Assembly: GCA_938743325.2 (NCBI GenBank)
Contig: OW568875.1
Coordinates: 248,001 to 312,000 of the forward strand
Reading direction: 5' to 3'
Length of the DNA: 64,000 nucleotides
From: Pycnococcus provasolii
Lineage: Eukaryota; Chlorophyta; Pseudoscourfieldiophyceae; Pseudoscourfieldiales; Pycnococcaceae
The notes beneath the pieces were generated by a model. The model was not told the DNA's origin and ran no database searches. It saw only the letters and a list, made by a program, of their open reading frames with translations. Each line of letters opens with the position of its first letter. Position 1 is the first letter of the stretch. Positions 8,985 to 16,869 of the stretch are shown here, piece by piece. Position numbers and translations under genes: made by a program.

Positions 8985-10370
8985 TCACTCATCAGCCGTG
9001 TCCTCATCCGCCTTGACAGGTTTCACCTGCATCTTGCTCGAGGAGACGACCTGAGGTTTGAATCCAGGCTTGACGTACTTCGCCAGCAAATCCGCGTACA
9101 TGTCGTAGCGTGCCGTGGCTCGGAACATCCAGCTGTCCTTCACCTGCCTCACGAGGTTGAGATCCACCTTCGTCACGAGCACACCGTCGCGGAATCGGCT
9201 CAAGCCCGGCGATCGGCTTGCATCCGGCGCGGCGACGTAGCTACTTCCGTAGAAGTGGCCAAAGTCCTTGTGCGCAGGCTTGCCGTCGCCGGACGTGAAC
9301 GGGTTGGGAAATGTCTCCGTGCCCACGCGGTTGATGGCGACTGCGAAGTACGTGTTTGCGATGGCAGCGTTGCGCGCCTCGATGCTCCACATCGGCTCGC
9401 TCAGCTGTCCCACGGTGGCGGACGGGTTGAATACAATCTCGGCGCCATTCAGGCCAAATCCCATCCAGTTGAGCGGGTGGTGCCGTCCGTAGCAGATGTT
9501 GACGCCAATTTTACCATACACCGTGTCGAACACGGGGTGACCGGTGTCACCCTCGAGGTAGTACGTCGCTTCGTTGAAGTCGCCGACTCGAGGGATGTGA
9601 TTCTTGCGGTGCTTGCCAAGATACCTGCCAGCGTTGTCAATTATCACCGCCGTGTTCCAGATCGTCTCTCCGTGCGCGTCATCACGCTCGAGGATGGGCG
9701 AGACGATGACCATGTTGAACTTGCGCGCGAGCGGGCTTAGCAGGTGGAAACTCGGTCCGTCGGCGGCATCCTCGGCAAACTCGAGCCAGCGTTTCTCTCG
9801 TGTGGCGAAGGCGAACGGCATGGTCCACGCTTCTTGGAGTCCAAGCACGTCGACGCCAGCCTCTCCCGCCGCCTCAATGAGCTGCGTGACTCGGTCGTAG
9901 ATAGCTTGGCGTTGTTCCAAGAACGGCGCGGACGTGTTGGCGACGATAGCGTTTTGGATTGCGCCTATGGTGACGAGACGCGGCGCTCGCATTTCCTCCG
10001 GCGCGGCTTTGAATTCGTACCCCTCGATTTGAAATTTGCCTTCTTTGGCCATGGACGTTGCTTTGGTAGGCAGTTTCATGGCTGACACTTCGTTTCCTCT
10101 ATTCCATCCGTACAGGACCCTCTTAACTTCCTTGAGTCCTTCTGAGTTAGCTCCGAGGTGTTTTTCTAAAATCGCCTCGACGGAATCGTACGACGCGAGC
10201 GAGCCGTCGTCCGCGACAGAGTGCGGCACAGAGCACGTCGACGCGTCGCAGGTATCACCACCTGTGGCAGAGACGTGTGATACACACCATGAGAATAGAA
10301 GAACAACAACAAGAATGAGAGACACACATGAGATGAAGCGCACGTTCATCGCCATCTTCACCGTCTTCAT
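8985..10370 (-). CDS. PYD3: Beta-ureidopropionase (N-carbamoyl-beta-alanine amidohydrolase) with secretory signal peptide
   Basis: Nitrilase-superfamily enzyme that hydrolyses N-carbamoyl-beta-alanine to beta-alanine, CO2 and ammonia, the third step of pyrimidine catabolism. The catalytic triad is visible, counted from the ATG at 10370: Glu180 (GLQEAW), Lys256 (GKHRKNHIP) and Cys293 ([10 protein letters not shown]); also [11 protein letters not shown] and [15 protein letters not shown], diagnostic of UPB1/PYD3. The frame opens at a GTG at 10493, but the ATG at 10370 (or 10355/10349) gives a clear signal peptide: a short basic start, then a hydrophobic core [12 protein letters not shown] and a likely cleavage after VSHVSA. 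Plant and animal homologues are cytosolic, about 385-410 aa; this one is 461 aa. Convergent with PYD1, it belongs to the cluster. Catalytic identity is firm; the lumenal location is an inference. Confidence 0.92.
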   Translation of the reverse strand: MKTVKMAMNVRFISCVSLILVVVLLFSWCVSHVSATGGDTCDASTCSVPHSVADDGSLASYDSVEAILEKHLGANSEGLKEVKRVLYGWNRGNEVSAMKLPTKATSMAKEGKFQIEGYEFKAAPEEMRAPRLVTIGAIQNAIVANTSAPFLEQRQAIYDRVTQLIEAAGEAGVDVLGLQEAWTMPFAFATREKRWLEFAEDAADGPSFHLLSPLARKFNMVIVSPILERDDAHGETIWNTAVIIDNAGRYLGKHRKNHIPRVGDFNEATYYLEGDTGHPVFDTVYGKIGVNICYGRHHPLNWMGFGLNGAEIVFNPSATVGQLSEPMWSIEARNAAIANTYFAVAINRVGTETFPNPFTSGDGKPAHKDFGHFYGSSYVAAPDASRSPGLSRFRDGVLVTKVDLNLVRQVKDSWMFRATARYDMYADLLAKYVKPGFKPQVVSSSKMQVKPVKADEDTADE

Positions 10371-10530
10371 CAAAAAAAAGAAAAGGAGGAAGTGATGGGA
10401 CAGTTTCGTGTACCAAATATGTCGGTTTCTTCTCCCAAAACAAAAAAGGGACGGCCGTAACGCGTTTCGTCGAAAAGGGCTCCGGAGGATCACCTGGGAG
10501 GATCAGGGACAGATTTCAACCTTAGTTGGA

Positions 10531-10573
10531 GAACCCCGAACCAGTTCCATTGCTAACCCTAACTGAACCCTAA
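10531..10573. repeat. Left flanking direct repeat of transposon island, telomere-like end
   Basis: AACCCCGAACCAGTTCCATT followed by GCTAACCCTAACTGAACCCTAA. Almost the same module is at 12902-12949 in the same orientation, so the two copies bracket the island. Confidence 0.6.
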
Positions 10574-10594
10574 TCTTCAGTTCTACTTGTTTAA
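10572..10594. repeat. Short direct repeat, copy 1
   Basis: A 23 bp stretch starting AATCTTCAGTTCTACTTG is repeated exactly at 11279-11301. On the minus strand both encode KQVELKI within gag-like frames, so this is a duplicated piece of one retrotransposon. Confidence 0.65.
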
Positions 10595-10815
10595 TTGGGG
10601 TTTTTGATTGGGGGGAGTCGCTCGCGCAGCTGGTTCTGGGCGGCCGCCCGGAGGGTCTCGAGACCCTCGGGTTGGTATGCTGCGCCACGCCACGCTCTTG
10701 AGGGTTCTGCGGTTCGCGGGTAAGCCACTCATCAACATGGTAGTGCTCGCAGTAGGCGAGCAGTCGAGAGTTGAAGCTGTGGAAATCCTCAGCACGTCCG
10801 GTGAGCTGTGGGCGT
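10580..10815 (-). pseudogene. Gag-like retrotransposon fragment
   Basis: Read on the minus strand, this gives a frame containing LTGRAEDFHSFNSRLLAYCE and EWLTREP, the L-x-G-x-x-F-x-x-W/F pattern and helical spacing seen in the N-terminal part of copia-type Gag proteins. It has no start codon of its own and runs on into a degenerate proline-rich tail. A matching upstream piece (MDDNNAGADVVVKQVELKI) sits at about 11280-11340 on the same strand, so the coding order is scrambled. The family assignment is by pattern only. Confidence 0.4.
10649..10674. repeat. GC palindrome, copy 1
   Basis: CCGGAGGGTCTCGAGACCCT followed by CGGG, a near-perfect palindrome around CTCGAG. An identical copy lies at about 12691-12716. 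Both are inside the island. Confidence 0.6.
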
Positions 10816-10863
10816 AGCGGGGCCGGCAGGTCCTCGTACGACTCGGTGGCACAGCTGCTGGAT

Positions 10864-11250
10864 GGTGAGAAGGCACGTGGCGACGCGTTTGCACGCTGGC
10901 TGCCGGTGGCGCTGAGAGCTGTAGGAGCTGCAGCCCCGCCAAACGGACATTACGCTCCCAAGAGCTTCCGCTCTGGGTTCGCGTCCGCGGTGACCGCGAT
11001 GAATGTCTCGCCAGATCGACGTAACTACATCGCGGGCTGGGCTGCCAACTCGCATGCGGTCGGCACTCACTACGTCGACAACAGTGTCGTCGTTGACGAC
11101 GCCGCCCGTTTCCTTTTTGGCCACCTCATCGGCTTGCCGCCGCCTCCTGTGGAGGTGCCTGTCGCGCCTGTCGCGCCTTGGAGCTCGCCGCTGGCCAATT
11201 TGGCGTCACGATTGGTGACACTCGTCTCTCCTCTTCGTGGAGATACGTGA
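10864..11250 (+). pseudogene. Tyrosine recombinase C-terminal fragment (YR element), copy 1
   Basis: Codes for the catalytic C-terminal half of a tyrosine recombinase: PKSFRSGFASAV (the H/K-x-x-R box), then a Trp in IAGWAANS and the nucleophilic Tyr in THYVDNSVV. It lacks the N-terminal core-binding part and the first catalytic Arg. The first 265 bp are about 90 percent identical by eye to the minus-strand copy at 44725-44995, differing mostly at third codon positions, which shows past protein-level constraint and fairly recent movement. Upstream sequence differs between the copies. The frame after FLFGHL diverges into a proline-rich tail. Related to the recombinases of Crypton, DIRS or Ngaro elements. 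Confidence 0.65.
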
Positions 11251-11255
11251 CTATG

Positions 11256-11280
11256 ATGGCAATACTGGCCCCCCCTAAAA
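11256..11280. repeat. Dispersed CTGGCCCCCCCTAAAA module, copy 1
   Basis: ATGGCAATACTGGCCCCCCC then TAAAA. Here it runs straight into the gag-like fragment; the two other copies (12881, 23921) run into telomere-like repeats. Confidence 0.55.
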
Positions 11281-11301
11281 TCTTCAGTTCTACTTGTTTA
11301 A

Positions 11302-12880
11302 CAACTACGTCAGCGCCAGCGTTGTTGTCGTCCATTCCTGCCGACGTTGCAGCTGGTGCTCCTGTTGTGCCTGCTAATTCCTGTGCAAGCTGGCCGCGGT
11401 TGAGTCTGCCTCCTGGGCTTCGTCTCCAGCCTTGTTGTGAACTGCTAGCCTGGTTGCCTGGGCTTGTCGGTGCTTGCATTCACCAGCGATTCACGCCAGC
11501 AGTCTGCTATTCACCTGACGACTAGCCACGCTTCGGTTGCCTCTCGTTGCACGCTGTGCAAGCTTGGCACTTTCTCAATTAACGCGCTCCTCACGCGCTG
11601 CTGTCTCCTGCAGCTGTCTTCCTGGGTTCCTGCCGTGTACGTAGCGTACCGGCTTAAATCACCGCCGTCTGCTGCGGCTTTACCTGCTGCTGAGTGCCTT
11701 AACGCCTTCGTGTGTCTGCGTTCAGCTCCGTTGCGTGCGTTGAACCCTAGCTCAGTTCAATCGCCAACGAATTCCTCTCTCCTCTGGCTGTACGGGTCAG
11801 CCCTCGTAGTTTTTACGTGTTCTTCGATTATTCTCGCTCCGTGCGCTCCTCAACGCCGATTCAAGCAGCTGCGGTGTGACTGGCAACGTTGCAGCAACTT
11901 ACCTTAACCTCTGTTGGGTTACACGTTCACTCACTCTCACTTCTCTCACGGTATTCACGCCACGCGCGTAAAAACTCGCCCCGTATGAACCGGGCGAACC
12001 GGGGCAAGGGCCCTAAGGTAACCCCCGACCGTTCCTTTCTGACTTACCCCTCTCCAGCCTGGCGGCCCCTCGTTTGCGAGTGCCGCCTCCTCCCTCTCCT
12101 TCCTCACCTCCCTCCGCGCCGTAGCCGTGGCTGCGCTCGCTCGTCACGCGCCCGAGTATGTGCCTGACACCCTAACCCTTTTCTTTGGTTTCTTTGGGTT
12201 TTCTTTCCTTTTCTTTTCTTGGTTTCTTTCTTTTGTTTATGGACCCACTCTTGAACGGTGTCTCTACCGTCCTGAGATTGGGCCATACATGGTTTGGTTT
12301 TATACTTGGACAAGACCTTTGTTGATATCTTTGTTGATAAGGTTCTTGGACGATATCTTTTGGTTTGGTTATTTGGTCTCGTTATAGTTTGTTATGGCAC
12401 ATCACGTGATCGTCTCCTAGATCACGTGATTTTCTTCATGGTTATATTTTATGGTTATAAGTTGCAAAGCATGGATTGCACATGCATGTCGACATTCTTT
12501 CCGTTCCTTTTCTCCACTCTTTTGAATGGCTCATGGTTCAAAGCATGGACACTCATGCTTTGCTCCCTAGTCTTCTTGGAGGCCTCCTAGGCCTTCTCCT
12601 CTTCCCTACCTCTGCCTTTTACTTTCATTCTAGTAACAAACCTTTTTACCTTAAGCACTCTCTTCACCTTAAGGTCTTCTACCTACTACACGCCCGGAGG
12701 GTCTCGAGACCCTCGGGTGGCCTCTCCCTTAAGGCTGCTCGCGCGTATCCACTCTTGCTGTTGGTTGCTTGCTTCGCAAACAACCTCCCACCCTCCCTCC
12801 CTGTTGACTATGGTTGGTTACTGGAGCAGGAGACCTACTTTTGGTTTTAATTTCGGTTTGTGTAAAAGATGACCTTCATT
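11302..12880. other. Non-coding remainder of the island
   Basis: About 1.6 kb with no gene I can support. Frames of 90-150 codons exist on the plus strand (for example 11464-11907 and 12294-12590) but are Ser/Leu/Phe-rich and reflect strong C/T and T bias. It probably represents untranslated parts of decayed elements. Confidence 0.5.
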
Positions 12881-13029
12881 GGCAATACTGGCCCCCCCTA
12901 AAACCCCGAACCATTTCCATTGCTAACCCTAACCTTAACTGAACCCTAACCTAAGTACCTAACCCTAACCCAGTACAGTAACCCTACACCCTAACCCAGT
13001 AGCCCTACACCCTAACCCAGTAGCCCTAC
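12881..13029. repeat. CTGGCCCCCCCTAAAA module plus interstitial telomere-like array
   Basis: GGCAATACTGGCCCCCCCTA followed by AACCCCGAACC and then a degenerate CCCTAA array to 13029. The array end contains a 21 bp tandem unit (CCTACACCCTAACCCAGTAG) repeated about 2.5 times. Orientation is CCCTAA on the plus strand. Confidence 0.7.
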
Positions 13030-13273
13030 TTTACAGGAGGAGGCATCTGCCATCTGAAAACCTGAAACCTGAGGTGGAGGGAGGCCTGTCTGTGCCCCCC
13101 GAACGGGGGAACAAGTCAACAAGACCCTGTTCAAATCAAACGTGTGGTGGGTGGTTGTCCGCCGTATCTGCCTCCCCTGCCTGAATGGAGTCATTCTTCA
13201 CTCGTCACATCACTCGTGCGTATTCCTACTCGTTGTGTGCGTCTTCATTGCATTGTCATTGCCTTTGGTCACG

Positions 13274-14518
13274 ATGCCTGTTTCTTTTGTTTTCTCCACA
13301 GCAGTGGTGGCGCCTTTCACTTTTCGTTCACGGCTTCTTACTTTCACTTTCATCTCTTGGTTCATGTTTGCAAATGTCGTTGTCATGCCAGTGGGCGTGC
13401 AAGCGCACATGAGGCTCGTTTGCCCGCCGCCGCGATCGCCAGAAACAGGCGCGAAAACAGGACCGTGCGATGCGCCCAACAACCCTGCGCAAGACGCATT
13501 CCCACTCGCACCAGGGTGGCAAACTGTCGTCTTCGAAGAAAGCATCTTTCACGCAGGGGCGCCGCAGAGAATCGCACTGTCGCGTGACGGCGCAGACGAC
13601 GGATTCGAAACGTGCGTGCTGCTCGACCACATTCCACACTTCGACAGACCGCCGGTTGCACCGCGAATGTCGCGCCCAACCACGTACACGCCCTACCGTG
13701 TCTCGGTATACATTCCCGACGTGAAGTGCGAGAGGTGTACCTTGCAGCTTATAAGTGTCATGAGCGACTGGATGCACGGTGTGCCGATCGGTACGAAGTG
13801 CGCCTACAAGGGTGCACTCGACGCAGGCACCGTCCCACGGTCACCGAGCACGCCGGCATGTCCTGTGGTGTACCACAGTTGTGCGCCGGTATCCATCAAT
13901 GGTACAGGTGACCGCAACGCGGCGTGTCTTGCCGCGTCAAGCGCCGCCAACAACGCAAGCTGGCCTTACGTCTCAATGACGCCGAATGTCTATGATCACG
14001 CCGCGGATACTGCCGACTTCACGAGCGACTATGCCATCGCCTCTGCAGGACCATGGAGCACGGCGAGCGGGCAGTGCGCGAATGCCTGGGGAACTTTCGT
14101 ACCCAAGCCGAGTGGTATGAAGACCATGGACGAGTTCACGGCGTTGGCGGACGACAACAGCGGACGGCGCGAGCTTTCAACGACGTCAACTACACGTGCG
14201 GCACAGAACGGTGTGACGAACGACGACAGCGGACGGCGCGAGCTTTCAACGACGTCAACTACACATGTGGCACAGAACGGTGTGGCGAACGACGACAGCG
14301 GACGGCACGAGCTTTCAACGACGTCAACTACACGTGCGGCACAGAACGGTGTGGCGAACGACGACAGCGGACGGCACGAGCTTTCAACGACGTCAACTAC
14401 ACATGTGGCACAGAATCTCGAGACCCGCGGGGCTGGTGAAGAGTCGTATGCCGCTCGCATTCGACCCGATGGTCTTATGGTGTGGTTGCTAATGTTGTTG
14501 ATGTTGGCGGCGTGGTGA
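13274..14518 (+). CDS. Secreted, GPI-anchored-type polysaccharide monooxygenase-like protein (LPMO-like) with 23-residue repeats
   Basis: 414 aa from the ATG at 13274 (the frame opens at a GTG at 13142). Signal peptide of about 44 residues; predicted cleavage after VGVQA exposes His45 (HMRLVCPPPRSPETGAKTGP), the N-terminal copper-brace histidine expected of lytic polysaccharide monooxygenases. It is followed by VVFEESIFHAG, LLDHIPHFD with candidate second His, YRVSVYIPDVKCERCTLQLI and YHSCAP, the pattern of the SCE4755-like/chitin-binding-type-4 group. Paired Cys fit disulfides. From 14150 to 14417 there are four copies of a 23-residue Ser/Thr-rich repeat, then a short spacer and a hydrophobic tail MVWLLMLLMLAAW, like a GPI-anchor signal. 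Likely acts at the cell surface on polysaccharide, or in copper binding like BIM1-type relatives. It sits between PYD3 and PYD2 with no obvious metabolic link. Confidence 0.65.
   Translation: MPVSFVFSTAVVAPFTFRSRLLTFTFISWFMFANVVVMPVGVQAHMRLVCPPPRSPETGAKTGPCDAPNNPAQDAFPLAPGWQTVVFEESIFHAGAPQRIALSRDGADDGFETCVLLDHIPHFDRPPVAPRMSRPTTYTPYRVSVYIPDVKCERCTLQLISVMSDWMHGVPIGTKCAYKGALDAGTVPRSPSTPACPVVYHSCAPVSINGTGDRNAACLAASSAANNASWPYVSMTPNVYDHAADTADFTSDYAIASAGPWSTASGQCANAWGTFVPKPSGMKTMDEFTALADDNSGRRELSTTSTTRAAQNGVTNDDSGRRELSTTSTTHVAQNGVANDDSGRHELSTTSTTRAAQNGVANDDSGRHELSTTSTTHVAQNLETRGAGEESYAARIRPDGLMVWLLMLLMLAAW
14150..14417 (+). repeat. 69 bp coding tandem repeat, four units
   Basis: Units begin at 14150, 14222, 14291 and 14360; the first has one extra codon. 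Units 1 and 3 carry TTRAAQN, units 2 and 4 TTHVAQN, while units 1-2 have SGRRE and 3-4 SGRHE, so the array arose by doubling of a two-unit block. Confidence 0.9.
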
Positions 14519-14922
14519 TAGCTGGCCACCAGCGGCATCGCCAATACCATCCGCCAGTACCGGAGACAGTTGTTGATTAGTAAGCTTGATGTTCTTTCCA
14601 ACAAACAGGTCTTTCCAACCCCCATTCAGCCCTACGAACTAAGATAAGGCGTTACCTACCGCGTCACGCGGTGTTAACAACTCACGCGGAGAAGGCGAGA
14701 ACAAAGGTGGAGAACAACACAACACGGTGGCAAACCAACCACGGTGGCAACCAACCTCGCCCATCACCCGTGAGACCAACCACAACACGATGAAATAAAA
14801 TCCCTGAACTTCTTTCCCCTCCTCAAAAAGAAATCCCCCCCAGGGCCAGGGGGGAATTTCCACTGTAACCGACTGATTTTTCTCCCATCACTCGCCTCAT
14901 CACTCGCCATCACTCCCCATCA
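14519..14922. other. Intergenic region upstream of PYD2
   Basis: 404 bp without a gene. It includes short repeats of ACGGTGGCAA-type sequence (14720-14755) and a CTCGCCATCACTC-type run just before the ATG (14885-14920), probably the PYD2 leader and promoter. Confidence 0.45.
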
Positions 14923-16455
14923 ATGACGTCCGTCCTGTTCTTGTTCATCTTGTTCTTCTTGCCTTCCGTCTCTGCGTCTCAGCCTCTTCTCATCAAAGGA
15001 GGTACCGTCGTGAACTCCTATGGCGTGAGTAAAAGTGATGTTCTCATCGAAGATGGACTCATAAAGAAAGTTGCGCCTTATTTAGAGCCTCCTCCGAATT
15101 CTCGTGTCATCGATGCCACTTCAAAACTTGTCATACCAGGTGGCATCGACCCGCACACGCACCTCGATATGCCGTTCATGGGACAAGTTGCTGCGGATAA
15201 CTTCTTCACGGGACACAAGGCGGCGCTCGCGGGAGGTACTACCATGCACATCGACTTCGCACTTCCCATTGGAGGCATGAAGGCGGGACTCAAAGAGTGG
15301 CGCAGGAAGGGAGAAAAGGCGGCTATGAGCTACGGATTTCACATGGCTGTCACCAGCTGGGACGAAAAGGTCGCGAGCGACATGAAGGAGATGGTCAAGG
15401 AGGGTATCAACTCCTTCAAGTTCTTCCTCGCATACAAGGGTGCACTCATGGTCACGGACGACCAGTTCCTGCAGGGACTCATCAGGTGCAAGGAACTAGG
15501 CGTCCTGCCCATGGTGCACGCAGAGAACGGCGACGCCGTCGCATACGGGCAGAAGCGCGTATTCGAGGAACTCGGCATCACCGGACCGGAGGGACACATG
15601 TACAGCCGACCGTCGAACGTGGAGGTGGAGGCGACGGCACGCGCCATCCGGCTTGCGGACGTTGCGAAGACGCCCATCTACGTGGTGCACGTCATGTCGA
15701 AGGATGCTATGCTCGAGGTGGCCGCAGCCAAGGCACGCGGCCAGCGTGTCATCGGCGAACCCGTCGTGTCGGGAATGACGATGGATGAGAGCATGCTGCT
15801 TCACCCCGACTTCAAGATTGCCGCGCAGTACGTCATGAGTCCGCCGATTCGCAAGTACGCCGTCGACGGCGTCGCGCTGCAGGGCGCGCTGGCGTCCGGG
15901 GTGCTCGACCTCGTGGGCACGGACCACGCAGTGTTCAACAGCACGCAAAAGGCTGTGGGCAAGAACGACTTCCGCATCATTCCCAACGGTGTCAACGGCC
16001 TGCAGGAGCGCATGGTGGTCGTTTACGACACGATGGTTGCCAAAGGCCTGATTGACCTTACGCGATACGTCGCGGTAACGAGCACGGAGGCGGCGAAGGT
16101 GTTCAACGCGTACCCGCGCAAGGGGTGCGTCTGCGAGGGCAGCGACGCTGATCTCGTGGTGTTCGATCCGAAGGCGACGACGACGGTGTCGGCGAAGACT
16201 CACAGCAGCGCGATGGACACTAACATCTACGAAGGACGCACGTACCAGGGTAAGGTATCGGTGACGGTGAGTCAGGGCGAGGTTGTGTACGAGAATGGCA
16301 AGCTGACGGATGTCGTGAAGCCCGGACGCGGCAAGTTCGTGCACCTCGGCCCGAACATGCCCATCTACGAGGGCATGGACAAGCTCTCGGCGACGGCGGA
16401 TGCGGCGATGACGAAGGTAGACCGCTCAAAGGGCGCTGCCAAGACGGAGCTCTAG
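14923..16455 (+). CDS. PYD2: Dihydropyrimidinase, secretory-pathway type
   Basis: Amidohydrolase-superfamily cyclic amidase (510 aa) that opens dihydrouracil or dihydrothymine to the N-carbamoyl-beta-amino acid, the second pathway step. The binuclear zinc site is visible: His78 and His80 (GGIDPHTHLDMP), the carboxylated Lys166 (NSFKFFLAYKG), His199 (MVHAENG), His256 (YVVHVMSK), and the Asp of VGTDHAVF. Also PNGVNGLQERM and the AKTHSS/NIYEG end of the family. Residues 1-19 (MTSVLFLFILFFLPSVSAS) are a signal peptide, as known for plant PYD2, which enters the endomembrane system. Start is the first ATG in frame. It is the last member of the cluster and is followed after 16 bp by a dispersed 3'-flank repeat. 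Length and residues are complete. Confidence 0.95.
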   Translation: MTSVLFLFILFFLPSVSASQPLLIKGGTVVNSYGVSKSDVLIEDGLIKKVAPYLEPPPNSRVIDATSKLVIPGGIDPHTHLDMPFMGQVAADNFFTGHKAALAGGTTMHIDFALPIGGMKAGLKEWRRKGEKAAMSYGFHMAVTSWDEKVASDMKEMVKEGINSFKFFLAYKGALMVTDDQFLQGLIRCKELGVLPMVHAENGDAVAYGQKRVFEELGITGPEGHMYSRPSNVEVEATARAIRLADVAKTPIYVVHVMSKDAMLEVAAAKARGQRVIGEPVVSGMTMDESMLLHPDFKIAAQYVMSPPIRKYAVDGVALQGALASGVLDLVGTDHAVFNSTQKAVGKNDFRIIPNGVNGLQERMVVVYDTMVAKGLIDLTRYVAVTSTEAAKVFNAYPRKGCVCEGSDADLVVFDPKATTTVSAKTHSSAMDTNIYEGRTYQGKVSVTVSQGEVVYENGKLTDVVKPGRGKFVHLGPNMPIYEGMDKLSATADAAMTKVDRSKGAAKTEL

Positions 16456-16470
16456 GGCTAAGAACGCTCG

Positions 16471-16533
16471 TTCAGTAATGGAACTGGGTTTACTTCGTTC
16501 AACGGCCGTCTATCATTCGCATTTCCCATTCAG
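16471..16533. repeat. Dispersed 3'-flank repeat, copy B
   Basis: TTCAGTAATGGAACTGGGTT, then CTTCGTTCAACGGCCGT and CCCATTCAGC; it starts 16 bp after the PYD2 stop. Similarity with copy C (40534) continues through CCATTCAGC. Confidence 0.55.
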
Positions 16534-16682
16534 CTCCAACTAAATCAGTGGCGCGCTGGTTGTTTTCGTCGGGCGGCCGGCGGCGCCATCGCCACCAGCC
16601 GCGCGTCAACCTCTTGAAGAATGTACGAGAACGACTCACAGAAGAGTCACACTTCACCACTCACCAGTAGGAAGTAACCTTA

Positions 16683-16701
16683 GTAACCCTAACCCTAACC
16701 C
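16683..16701. repeat. Short interstitial telomere-like repeat
   Basis: AACCCTAACCCTAACCC, nearly three exact CCCTAA units on the plus strand, in the spacer between PYD2 and the next gene. Confidence 0.7.
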
Positions 16702-16869
16702 GTTCCTCCCGGTTGGGTCATGTGGCAAGTCGTCGTCGAGAGGCGAGGCCAAAGGGCGAAGAAATCCTTCCACTTTCCAGGGCCCGGGGGGTCGTCCTTT
16801 CCTTTCCTTTTCGGAGCCTCCGACCTTCTGCGAGGTGACGAGACCTTGCACTCTCTCCGTCTTCGCGGC

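Larger units (their letters stand above)
10531..12949. mobile_element. Composite transposon island inside the PYD cluster
   Basis: A 2.4 kb block between PYD3 and the monooxygenase-like gene, bracketed by near-identical direct repeats. It holds a tyrosine-recombinase fragment, gag-like pieces on the other strand, two copies of a CTCGAG-centred palindrome, two copies of the module ending CTGGCCCCCCCTAAAA (11256-11280, 12881-12903), a C/T-rich segment (11500-12130) and a strongly T-rich segment (12170-12420). No intact transposase is visible. The repeat layout recalls the split direct repeats of tyrosine-recombinase retrotransposons, but decay and nesting make this uncertain. Confidence 0.5.

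Noticed and set aside
11950-12060. Possible rRNA-like stretch (GGGCGAACCGGGGCAAGG..CCTAAGGTAAC)
   Set aside because: A few bases recall rRNA, but the context does not align with any conserved rRNA helix.
11464-12850. Several plus-strand frames of 90-150 codons in the transposon island
   Set aside because: Explained by strong C/T and T bias; no protein family pattern.
10531-13029. True chromosome end or assembly break at the CCCTAA tract
   Set aside because: Genes of the same pathway continue on both sides, and the repeats are degenerate and short, so these are interstitial.
16720-16869. N-terminal extension of the coiled-coil membrane protein from the ATG at 16720
   Set aside because: The extension is basic and Pro/Gly-rich, borders a telomere repeat, and the next ATG has a better leader-like context; kept only as an alternative.
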